A DNA stretch of 39,387 bases from positions 1 through 39,387 of the forward strand of contig JAUIIO010000013.1 in assembly GCA_030431715.1 (NCBI GenBank), in the 5' to 3' direction. Positions 24,532 through 33,700 of the stretch are shown here, piece by piece. The position numbers and the translations under genes were made by a program. This stretch comes from a bacterium (GTDB lineage Bacteria; Bdellovibrionota_C; UBA2361; RFPC01). The notes beneath the pieces were generated by a model that searched no databases, was not told the origin of the DNA, and was given only the letters and a program-made list of their open reading frames with translations. The stretch's first letter is position 1. Each line of letters opens with the position of its first letter.

Positions 24532-25227
24532 ATGATAGAGTATAGCAAACAGCGCATAAGTACAGAATGTGAGGCGCTTAAGAGTTTTGAAAAAAGCCTT
24601 TGTGTGCTCTCATCGGAAGATTTCCTTCACCGAACGTTTCTACCTTCATGTGAAGCCCATTTACCCGATTCATATACAGCACAAATTCTCCCAATGGAGG
24701 GGGTGAAACGAGAAGCAGATGCAAGCATTGCTGCTGAGATCGTATTACGCTTAAAGAATGTAGAGAGGAAACTACACATCTTGGAAGTGGGTGCAGGTGC
24801 GACGATTCCAACTCACAAATCGTTTGGCGCTCCGTGGCTAGCAAGAGTGTTGTCCTGTGCGTTCCCCGAGAGGATTGAAGTTACGGTAAGTGACAAAGCC
24901 GCTACTCTCATACCTGAGATTGAAGCCCATATTTTTGGTGTAAATGTTCTGCCAGAGATCTCTCTCTCTGATATCGTGAAACTGCAGAAGCAGTATGACG
25001 TTATTTTTGCCAGACATCTGCCAGTAGATGCTTATATGACACCAGAGTTTAAATATGGCTCACCGCAAGTACTCAATGTATTAGCAAGAGATGGTGTAGG
25101 AATCTTTGCACAGGATTCTGGTGATATTCTACGGGTGCATTACTATGATGTACCGTGCCCTTCTGAGGAGTGTACATCTGCACTTAGAGACATTTATGAT
25201 GGGGTGTCACTAGGTTACGGGGGGTAG
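24532..25227 (+). CDS. SAM methyltransferase-like protein
   Basis: A 231-aa protein. Residues ~80-200 show a Rossmann pattern: LHILEVGAGATIP (motif I), VTVSDKAATLIPEI (acidic end of strand 2), YDVIFARHLP (strand 4), and DGVGIFAQDSG (strand 5). This suggests a class I methyltransferase fold. The substrate is unknown and the acceptor-site motif is not evident. The N-terminal ~75 residues are helical. The start ATG at 24532 lacks a strong RBS. The 101-bp gap before it holds nothing notable. Confidence 0.6.
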   Translation: MIEYSKQRISTECEALKSFEKSLCVLSSEDFLHRTFLPSCEAHLPDSYTAQILPMEGVKREADASIAAEIVLRLKNVERKLHILEVGAGATIPTHKSFGAPWLARVLSCAFPERIEVTVSDKAATLIPEIEAHIFGVNVLPEISLSDIVKLQKQYDVIFARHLPVDAYMTPEFKYGSPQVLNVLARDGVGIFAQDSGDILRVHYYDVPCPSEECTSALRDIYDGVSLGYGG

Positions 25228-25362
25228 CTATTTCGCAATAGGGTGTAAAATCAAAGTGTTATTAAGATTATTTGATAGGCAACTCATAGAGACAATCAGA
25301 ACTCTTATGCGTAGCAAGCACCAGATGACACCATAACAACATGAGTAATTTTGTTGTAATTT

Positions 25363-27516
25363 ATGGCGCTTACACTTATAGACAGCACAATCTCTTCTGA
25401 TCTTAGCACTGTAACTGGTCTTGGAACCGGGCAGGGGTTACCTGCAACGCAAGGTCGGGTAAAGGAGGGGCTGGATGTAGCGCGCGAAGTTTTAGGTGAA
25501 CTTGGAGAGCAGGCATTAGCTGAAGTTTTAAATCTCGGAGAAGTGCTTGAACGAGATGATGCCTTAAGGCGTAAGTTGCGTGACGCTAAGGGGGCTGCAA
25601 CGGCATCGCAGAATACGCAACTCTTATCGCCTTATATATCTGACACTATTATAGCGCTTCATGCACGAGAGCAGATGTATGCAACCCATCTTATGGGGAA
25701 TAAGCAGGTGTCCCAATTCCATGTTCAAGAGATTATTTCAGCGGCAGAAGTTATCTCAGAGCTTAACAGTTCATCCTCATTTCACGATATAGTTCATGCT
25801 CTTGAATGTGACTTAGGAAGCGACTCAAAGCGGGCTGAGATTTGGAGTACCTTCGGTGTATCCGAGCTCAATACGATCATGGAGCTGCAAAGAGATGCAT
25901 ATTTTGAGAGGCTTAGAATTCAGCCGGGAGAGCACACTGATCTGACTCTTGCTAATGATATTGCAAATAGCTCTTACGGCAAATCTTTGGCCAGCTTACT
26001 TACCGTTCATCTTGTGGAGACCCTTTCTCATCTTAGTCCAAGTCAGCTCTCACAGGCGCGAGATCTCGGGCGTCGACTACAGTTAAGTACAATCATTACG
26101 CCGACACTCTCTGAGGTTTTTGGGAATGGCCCTTTTCAGCTTCATGCAGAGAATCTAAAGCTGTACAACGGAGACTCTGGACTTATAAACTTCCTTGCAA
26201 CAGCGCACTTTGCAGGATTTAGAGATTATAAAAGTGCATTAGCCGCAAATTCTCATCGCTCATTTACTGTTGAGACAGCTCCTTTGTCTGGAGTTAATCA
26301 GACTCCTGCCAATATACAAGCTGAGCGTTACTTCAACTTTAATGTTATTAACGCCTATACCATGGCAAGACATCTCTCAAGGTTGCCAGAGAGTATCGTT
26401 GCAAAGCTTGAGCTACTTGCTGCAAAAAACCCGGAACCAGGTAGAGTCTTAAAGATTGATACTAAGGTCGAAGAGCCCAGTGGTATCAAGAGAGATTACT
26501 TTGGTAGTCAGCTACATCATGAAGCGGCGCTGGAGTGGCAGCGCAGGGTAGCGACTTTTAAGACGCACCAAAAGGACAAGCTCTATTTAAAGGCACAAGA
26601 ATTAGTTAAGTGGAGCGATAGTGCGAAGGAAGAGGGATCGCTTGTGATGAGAGATAAAGTGTTTACCTCTGGGCTCTCTCTGCTAAGAGAGCTCACTGAG
26701 CAGAGCGATTACCTTGGTAATGAGCTACGTATTGCAGGGAGATCTAGCGTAGATGTTTCAAATTTTTTTGGTGCCACCGATAGTGAAATAATTGATCAGA
26801 TGTTGCGTGCTTTACCGGACGATTCTACGGGCCGTTTACAGGCTATTAAGAAGCGCTACGAGAGAACAGAGCAACAATTTCAAGGACTCTTTGCCGAGAC
26901 TTCACCTAAACCTTCGCCCGGAGTAACAGAGCTTATAAGGCATAGAGTTAACGACAGCGACTGGAAGGCAGTTAAAGATATTATTGGGGCAACATTAAGA
27001 CCAGACTACGATCCGGACTACAAAGCGCGCGGTGGAGTAGTATTTGATTATTATGACTCGGACTTTATTGAGAGCTTTTTAGGAGAGGGAAATCACCTTG
27101 CCGTACACCGGCGAAGTAGCGATGGTTCTATCTGTGGATTTTTCATGTACTATATGCCGGGTCGTGTTCCAACCAATCATACTAATGTTCCAGAGCACAT
27201 TAGGGAACTCTCAGGCTTTTCTTATGCACAGCTCATAGCAGTAAGCCCAGACAGACCATCTGGAACCTATGATAAGCTGTTTCGTGCTATGATGAGCTAT
27301 GCTCAAGTTGAGAAGGTGCTGTATTCAGAAGGGTGTGTTAACACAAGTAACTTACGACAGATTCAAAATCTTATACGACTTCAACATACACCGCAGCCAC
27401 TTGCTGAATATGCAACACAGCCTTCGGGCCAGACTACAGGGTCGTCCACTTACAGGCCAATGGTACTCTCTCTACATCCATTTGCTTATGAAAGCGATAG
27501 TGCTTCTGCGTCGTAG
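25363..27516 (+). CDS. Large unknown protein, possible GNAT-like tail
   Basis: A 717-aa soluble protein I do not recognise. Residues 1-540 are helix-rich with no metal or nucleotide motif I can place. Residues ~550-690 look GNAT-like: a strand (LAVHRRSSDGSICGFFMYY), then SYAQLIAVSPDRPSGTYDKLF (motif A-like, V-x-P..G-x-x..L), and VNTSNLRQIQNLIRL resembling the N-x-x-A/x..Y region. The classic Q/R-x-x-G-x-G/A loop is not perfect. The gene is convergent with the double-MarR gene, overlapping it by 31 bp; that regulator also ends in a possible acetyltransferase-like domain. It may carry out protein or small-molecule modification; function is unproven. Confidence 0.6.
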   Translation: MALTLIDSTISSDLSTVTGLGTGQGLPATQGRVKEGLDVAREVLGELGEQALAEVLNLGEVLERDDALRRKLRDAKGAATASQNTQLLSPYISDTIIALHAREQMYATHLMGNKQVSQFHVQEIISAAEVISELNSSSSFHDIVHALECDLGSDSKRAEIWSTFGVSELNTIMELQRDAYFERLRIQPGEHTDLTLANDIANSSYGKSLASLLTVHLVETLSHLSPSQLSQARDLGRRLQLSTIITPTLSEVFGNGPFQLHAENLKLYNGDSGLINFLATAHFAGFRDYKSALAANSHRSFTVETAPLSGVNQTPANIQAERYFNFNVINAYTMARHLSRLPESIVAKLELLAAKNPEPGRVLKIDTKVEEPSGIKRDYFGSQLHHEAALEWQRRVATFKTHQKDKLYLKAQELVKWSDSAKEEGSLVMRDKVFTSGLSLLRELTEQSDYLGNELRIAGRSSVDVSNFFGATDSEIIDQMLRALPDDSTGRLQAIKKRYERTEQQFQGLFAETSPKPSPGVTELIRHRVNDSDWKAVKDIIGATLRPDYDPDYKARGGVVFDYYDSDFIESFLGEGNHLAVHRRSSDGSICGFFMYYMPGRVPTNHTNVPEHIRELSGFSYAQLIAVSPDRPSGTYDKLFRAMMSYAQVEKVLYSEGCVNTSNLRQIQNLIRLQHTPQPLAEYATQPSGQTTGSSTYRPMVLSLHPFAYESDSASAS

Positions 27517-28658
27517 CTCACATTATCTAGAGACTCCTTAAGGAGTGATGTGCATTCGGGCTCTCTTTTTTGATCGAGGAGGAAGCTATTGATACGTCTA
27601 GAATTGTTATGGTCGATTTCGATGGCTCCGATATAGTTGTCTTTATCTAGAAAAGCCAAGCAGTTATTCTCTGGATGAAAGAGTATCGCAGGGATTTCAA
27701 TATTCTGCTTTAAAGCATGGGTCACAAAAAGTCTTCTTAGGACCTGTCGCTCCTCTTCTGAGAAGGTGGTTTTAAGAGTGAGAGAGGATGGCGTAGTTTC
27801 AATTGTAGAGTCACGTTCTAAAGGGCCTACGTACTTTCTAAGAAGGAACAAGAAGTCTGTTTTTTCTTCATCTGAGAGCCCAGTAAGCCCCTTAGAAAAC
27901 TTTTGGGTAGCAAATGTTTCAATCTCATTTAAGGCCGTTCTCCCCTGAGAAGTCAGTCGGTAAGACCGTCGTCTCTTATCGTCTCGTAAGGGGGCACTTT
28001 TAAGAAGTCCATCTTCCGTCATTCGTTTAAGCTTCTGTGAGAGTGCTGCTTGAGATTTGCCTAAATAAAATTGTAAGCTTTTAAGATCTCGGTGTTCGTA
28101 GTGTAGTTCAGAGAGGATGAGCCAATCCTCTGCAGAATATCCAGACTGCAAGTAATCACCACTCATAACGCCGTGGGCATATGAGATGCGACGCCATGAT
28201 ATGAGTACTCTGCTTTCATCGGGTTTTGGAATAACTTCTGGAGCCGACTGATGCTCGCAGAATGAATGCATGAAGTTTCCAAAGCGTTTAGCTTCGCTCT
28301 TGCCAAGTCTTGTAAGTTGCTCGTTTGCGCGCTCGATCATGGCACGCTCGTGGGAGAGCAAAAAGTGCTCGCCTCTTTCCGTTAGGCTAAAGCTTAGCCT
28401 GCGAGTGCTAGAAGGATGAAGCTCGATGTAGCGAATTTTTTCAAAATATTGAATTGCCCGTGAAACGGTACTTTTATTAATACGTAGTAGGTTAGCTACT
28501 TCCTCAACGGAAGGGGTGTCCATTCTACAGTATTCAAAGAGCACCCTAGTGCTCGTGTTTGATATGGCAGTGTTTCCCACGTCGGCCCCGACCCTTGCGT
28601 TTAGAAGGTGGGTTCTAAGGGTGTCTAAAAACTGTAATTCGTATGTGCGTTCTGGCAT
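27486..28658 (-). CDS. Tandem MarR-type transcriptional regulator
   Basis: A 390-aa protein with two MarR-like winged helices. The first is at residues ~35-110, with PSVEEVANLLRINKSTVSRAI then LSFSLTERG. The second is at ~175-255, with LKSLQFYLGKSQAALSQKLKRM then RRRSYRLTSQG. The C-terminal ~120 residues (EEERQVLRRLF..., NCLAFLDKDNYIGAIEI) may be a degraded GNAT-type domain, as in known MarR-GNAT fusions. Dimeric MarR proteins usually need one HTH per chain, so a double-HTH chain may work as a monomer. It is divergent from the NUDIX gene; a perfect 6+5+6 inverted repeat lies between and may be its operator. Confidence 0.78.
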   Translation of the reverse strand: MPERTYELQFLDTLRTHLLNARVGADVGNTAISNTSTRVLFEYCRMDTPSVEEVANLLRINKSTVSRAIQYFEKIRYIELHPSSTRRLSFSLTERGEHFLLSHERAMIERANEQLTRLGKSEAKRFGNFMHSFCEHQSAPEVIPKPDESRVLISWRRISYAHGVMSGDYLQSGYSAEDWLILSELHYEHRDLKSLQFYLGKSQAALSQKLKRMTEDGLLKSAPLRDDKRRRSYRLTSQGRTALNEIETFATQKFSKGLTGLSDEEKTDFLFLLRKYVGPLERDSTIETTPSSLTLKTTFSEEERQVLRRLFVTHALKQNIEIPAILFHPENNCLAFLDKDNYIGAIEIDHNNSRRINSFLLDQKREPECTSLLKESLDNVSYDAEALSLS

Positions 28659-28716
28659 ATACCGGCCATAATATATAAGTTAGGCAAACATAATACCGCA
28701 GATATATTAGCTATGC

Positions 28717-28733
28717 AACTAAAGATATTAGTT
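28717..28733. promoter_or_regulatory. Candidate operator, AACTAA-N5-TTAGTT
   Basis: AACTAAAGATATTAGTT is a perfect 6-bp inverted repeat with a 5-bp spacer, in the divergent gap (28659-28832) between the double-MarR gene and the NUDIX gene. MarR proteins bind such short inverted repeats. TTGACT at 28769 with TAGAAA 17 bases later may be the NUDIX promoter. Confidence 0.5.
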
Positions 28734-28832
28734 ATATATAGTAATAAAAGATATTTATGTGACATTGTTTGACTAGTTTTAAGAAAGTGTGTAGAAAGCA
28801 ATACATAATATACGCAACATAAGGAGTTAGTA

Positions 28833-29669
28833 ATGTTTAGCACACAAGTAAATATGGGACCTGATAAAGGTGGAGATTTTGGAGGAGAGCAAGCCGGAAC
28901 AGAGCGTGGCAATGATACCGATGTCGTAGTAGCGCAGATATCTGAGGAGCTTGAAAGAGGGGAGTCGGTTGATCTCAGTAACATGCCCCGAGAGCAAAGG
29001 CTTCAGGTGATAAACGCGTTTTTGGAGTCTAAAAACCTGAGAGCGCTTGAAGGGCTCGGTGATGCCGGTAAAGGGCAGATGGAGTTTATTGGAATTAACA
29101 GTTTTGCGCCTGACAGGTTTGTGGCACGAGTCGATTTCCAGACAGCTCTTGGTGAGGGTGAAAAGAGAAATACGTTTAATCACCTTAACTTCATTAGTGC
29201 GAATACAGCTGTGACAAGCGGAATGGTAACTGTTCCGGTAGTTCGTGTAGAAGGAGAATCTCAGGAGTACGTAGTACTTGTCAGGCACTATCGTCCAACA
29301 ATTGGTAAAGACACTGTTGAGCTTACTAGGGGATTCCCTGATAAAGACGACATAATGCTATCAAAGCCAGTAAAGGCAGCACTTAGAGAGCTAGAGGAAG
29401 AAACCGGGCTTGTGAGTGAGAGTGCTGGTGCTCTTAGTATCACGCAAGTTGGAAAGCATTATGAAAATAGTGGAACTACGAATGTTTGTAATGATATTTA
29501 TCGTGTTGATATCTCAATGACACCTGAGCAGTTTAATGCAGTGCAGGGGAGAAGAGTGGTTGAAGGTTCTGGACTTGAAATCAAAACAATTCTTGCCACA
29601 CCTCGTGAAGCAATGGATCTCCTAGAAGATGATCACTCGATTGCAGCTCTTGCAAGAGTCTTTCTCTAA
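28833..29669 (+). CDS. NUDIX hydrolase-like protein
   Basis: A 278-aa protein with a NUDIX domain at about residues 125-270. The box RELEEETGL is clear, with GFPDKDDIML before it. Compared with GX5EX7REUXEEXGU, the first Glu is Ser and the loop is about four residues longer. The essential REUxEE core is intact. ELTRGFPDK and the RHYRP substrate-side strand resemble ADP-ribose/nucleoside-diphosphate-sugar hydrolases. The first ~80 residues are acidic and low-complexity. AAGGAG precedes the ATG. The next gene begins 14 bases after its stop and has its own AAGGAG. It is divergent from the MarR gene. Confidence 0.78.
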   Translation: MFSTQVNMGPDKGGDFGGEQAGTERGNDTDVVVAQISEELERGESVDLSNMPREQRLQVINAFLESKNLRALEGLGDAGKGQMEFIGINSFAPDRFVARVDFQTALGEGEKRNTFNHLNFISANTAVTSGMVTVPVVRVEGESQEYVVLVRHYRPTIGKDTVELTRGFPDKDDIMLSKPVKAALRELEEETGLVSESAGALSITQVGKHYENSGTTNVCNDIYRVDISMTPEQFNAVQGRRVVEGSGLEIKTILATPREAMDLLEDDHSIAALARVFL

Positions 29670-29683
29670 GTAAGGAGTTTGTA

Positions 29684-30616
29684 ATGTACAGAGAAGAAGA
29701 GATTACAGACCGTGATCTTGAGCTGACTGTGCCGGACCTCCGCATCCCGGAGGCCGGCGATGTTCGTAAAGTCGTTGAAGCAATAATTGAGCAAGATGGT
29801 CACGTATACATGTGGACCCCAGAAGGTGAGGGGCTCTCAATTGCTGAGACTCTGCCTCCAGTTTATCCCCTTGCTGCGTTTGAGAAATCGGCGCTGATTA
29901 CAGCTCTCTTACAGAACGGGTACCTACTTCCTTCTGAGGTCGTGTCATTGAAGGTGTCAATTTTTGATGATCCAAATCGAGGAGTGTTGAACTTCAAAAC
30001 GCTTGAGCAGCTTTTGCGAGAGATAGAAGATTCAGTTGTAGAAATTGAGCTCGAGCCTTTTAGTGAAAGGGAACTAGAAGAAAGCCTTTTCCCACCATCG
30101 ACAATAGTCTCACGTAGCGTGGACCTTGAGCACGAAGCACCAATGCTTCGTGATATGCAATTAGGGGTAGTTGGTCTCTTAAATCAGATGCAACATAAAG
30201 GCATACTCTCTGAAAACGAGCGTCAGCAAATACTATCTGCGGACGTTGAGAAGTTTGTCGATCTAACTCAGAACCTTGAAGAGGAGTATGAGCAGATTTC
30301 AGAAGTACTTCCCCTTAAAAACGTGAGTTCGAAACTTTCCTTCTTTTCCAAGAGGATTATGGGAGTTGGAAGTAGGTATGGACACAACTGGGAAGAGCAA
30401 GATTCGACGACAATCGCAGACCTCAAGCAGCGAATTCACGATATGCAGACCCTTGCGGTTTCTATTAATGTAGATGGTACACGTGAATGCCGCAGAAAGC
30501 TGTTAGAGCTTTCGAAAGGCTGCCAGAAGCTGGGCGCAGATGTGAATAGCTTTGAGTGCGATCTCGTGTATCGCAGAGAGTATCAAGATTTTCTCTCATA
30601 TGGAGTTACGATTTGA
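29684..30616 (+). CDS. Acidic hypothetical protein, 310 aa
   Basis: Not recognised. The sequence is strongly acidic with helical regions (FEKSALITALLQNGYL, LQLGVVGLLNQMQHKGILSEN within residues ~60-200) and predicted coiled-coil near 170-210 (EKFVDLTQNLEEEYEQIS). No signal peptide or membrane segment is present. AAGGAG is 7 bases before the ATG. It is 14 bases after the NUDIX stop, so probably co-transcribed with it; a promoter for the next large gene lies downstream. Confidence 0.65.
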   Translation: MYREEEITDRDLELTVPDLRIPEAGDVRKVVEAIIEQDGHVYMWTPEGEGLSIAETLPPVYPLAAFEKSALITALLQNGYLLPSEVVSLKVSIFDDPNRGVLNFKTLEQLLREIEDSVVEIELEPFSERELEESLFPPSTIVSRSVDLEHEAPMLRDMQLGVVGLLNQMQHKGILSENERQQILSADVEKFVDLTQNLEEEYEQISEVLPLKNVSSKLSFFSKRIMGVGSRYGHNWEEQDSTTIADLKQRIHDMQTLAVSINVDGTRECRRKLLELSKGCQKLGADVNSFECDLVYRREYQDFLSYGVTI

Positions 30617-30675
30617 TAGTGGCTATGCCAGCTAACCTCGTGATTTTATGATACAGTAAGGAGACCATTGTTTTA

Positions 30676-30704
30676 TTGACCGCATAACGTCGTTTTTCTA
30701 TAGT
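30676..30704 (+). promoter_or_regulatory. Sigma-70-type promoter of the 1365-aa gene
   Basis: The -35 is TTGACC (30676-30681), the spacer is 17 bp and the -10 is TATAGT (30699-30704). It lies 71 bases before the 1365-aa gene start, giving that gene its own transcription unit. Confidence 0.65.
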
Positions 30705-30774
30705 TTCCTAGATGGGCTTTTGTCAGGGTTTTTGGCAGTCGCCCGGTAAGCAGTAAGAGACAGGTGGTGCGGTT

Positions 30775-33700
30775 ATGATAGAAAACGAAGGCCCTTACTC
30801 GGAGCAAGATGGTTCTGATAAAGGTATTAGAAACTCCGATGGAAGCGAGCAGAATTTTGAACTGATTCGTCCGGAAGATATCAAGGGTGACACTCCACTA
30901 TCAGCATCTCTGAGGCGTTTTGCCGTGCAGTCAAGAGATGCAAAGCAAGCAACTCGCTCGAGTGAGATTCAGTTGCCAACAATCATTCACGATAAATTCC
31001 TTCAGGGCACGATGAGTGGTGGTCCTGGGCTTATCAAGAGCATCTTAAAAGACCAGAGTGTTATTAATGCTCTTGTAGAGACAGAGGTCTTTAGTGACAA
31101 AAAGGAGATAGCAGAGGTACTCAAGCAGGTAGTTTTTGGCGACGCAGATTCTGATACTGTAAAGAACACGAGGCAGCTAGCAGACACAGTTGACGCAGCC
31201 CATCTGAACTCCCCGGTTAGAGCCGTGATCGCAGAGTTTCTACTTCAGCACCGTGTGAATTCTAAACAACACATGGCTCTAGCTGATGAAATATTACGGG
31301 TCAAGGATCCGGATCTCGCTGACAATTTAGAAAGACTCCTCTCAAATAATTCTGATATTCAGGAGCAGGCTTTTCATTGGCTCTTTGAACGTATGGTAAC
31401 GTGCGCCGAGCAGGCGATGCTTAATCCCGAGAATCAAGCAACACCGCTTGTTTATGCCAGAATCATCTTTAAGCAGGTCAATAAAGTTTTATCTGACACC
31501 GATCACGAACAGTGGATGGGCCTTCAGACTCACATCATTATGCGCTTTGCAGAGAGGATGTCCCTTGAGCACCACCGTGATGACAAACCACTTTTAAGTG
31601 CTCTTCTGGCATTTGAGCCTGAGCTTAGCAGAGACCTTATTCTTGCGGCCGACAAGAACTTTGCGAGACTCTCTCCGCAGTTTAATTTGCGAGAAGAAAA
31701 GGAATCAGAAACGCTGGCAAAGAGTTTGAAGCCGTATGGTGGATTTGAAAGTTACGCTCAGGGGATAGAGACGATCCTGTCTTTTGGCGCGATGGTCTGG
31801 CCGGACTGGACCTATAACTATCTTGAGCCAAAGCTTGATAGAGCACCTGCGCTGCTACGGGCTCAGTATGTTAGTATTCTCAAGTATGCAATCCATGACT
31901 TTAATGATGACGGGAGTTGTAATGGGTTTCACAGCGACAGGCTCAATCGTTGTTTAAATGAAATCCTTGAACTGAGTTCAGAACGTTACGCATTTTTGCT
32001 CTCTCGACTAAATGGAGTTTTAGACCATGCGCCTCAGGCAACTTCTAGCTTTTTGATCTGCGATGCCGCTGTTGAGCAGCTCTCTCTTGAGGACAACGGT
32101 TGCTCACTCTATACAGTTTTGCCGGATGATAAGAGGTCCTTCTATGCGGATTTTCTTCTCAGACAATCAACTCGCGGACCCCTGACAGGAGGGCGTGAGC
32201 GTGTGCTTCCTTTTATGATGTTTGAGATTGAACAGGATGAAAACACTGGTATCCAGAGCAGGATCCTTTTTTCAGATTATTTTAATAAAGATCTTCTTGA
32301 TGTCCTTACAGATTCACAAGCGAAGCAATTGAGGGCACGCTGGATAGAGGATAATATCACCTTTTTTACTAATGATCTGCTGCAGCAAAAGGTGATCACT
32401 ATCATGAATCACTTCGGTATAGCCTCTGTTGACGAAGCATTTGATGCCTATGAAATGCTAAGAAAAACAAACTACCAGAAAGCTCTTGGAGCACTTACCA
32501 TCTCATCACATGCGGCAGAGGTGCTAGACGCCAGAGGCATATCAGGCGAGCTTGAAATTTATAATCGTGTCGTAGGTGTGATATCTGATACGGCTAGGGA
32601 GTTAAGTATATCGAAGCAAGAACAGATTGCTTACTACGATGATCTAAGAAAGAGACTTGGAAATGCTCATAAACTTTTAGAGGGTTCGGAGGAGCAGTAT
32701 GCAGCTGTTGCAAACACGGCAGCAGCGCTTAATGAAAAAGTCGCGGGAATTGACCGTGAAAGAAGAGAATTAGAGAGGCAAAATAACCAAATCGAGCAGA
32801 ATAAGCGAAATGAAGCGATCCAAAAGGAAGAAGACGCCGGTGCTATTAAGGAGCTCAAAGAGCAGATAAGGGCAAGGAGTTGGGGGGAATATTTAGGAGT
32901 CGCCAAAGCTCCAGATGGACAACTCCCAATAGGTCAGCTAAAGGCAAACTTAAGCGCTTTGCGAGACCAGATCGCACAGTCGGTAGCCTACCGCCAAGAA
33001 GAGAAAAAAACCCTAGCTGAGAATAAACGTCGCCTGAAAGAGATGATACCTGAAATGGAACGGGCGCAGGCTGATCAGGTTAAGATGACTGAGGCTCTTG
33101 ATGCGGTAAAAGACAGGCAGGAAAAACTAAAAGAGATAGTAACGAACGCGGAATCTTCTATTGAGGTAACCATTGAGATACTCAAAAAAGATCAATCTTA
33201 CGCTGAAGATGCACATATCGCGCTTAGGAGATTTCTAAGGAGTCTCTCCCTGTCCTCAGAGGTTGCCGGATCGGTCGACGAGAAGATGCGAGTAACGACA
33301 GCAAAAGTTGTTGATGGAGAGGAGAAGGTACGTGAGCAGCAAGACGGCCATCTCCTAGTGACGGAGCTTGCACTCGCCTCAGATCCGAGATTTGCGACAC
33401 AATTTAGCGTAATGAAGTCAGCCGGACGGCTTGCTCACTATATACGTCACAATCAGATGGCTCGAGGAATATATCTGGATGAAGTGAAACAGGAGCTTGG
33501 CTTTCTCTCTGATCTTTTAGAGGATGGCACGCTTGCGCCGAATTCTATTCACGATCCTGTCCTCCAACTTTATGTTGAAGGAATACGTAGTGGTAGGTTT
33601 CAGTTAAACACTAAAGAAGAGTTAGCTCGTGTTGCTACCTCAATGGATGTTGCAAGAAGAAATCATGATAAACTCACAGAAAACGTAACGAAGCAGGTAG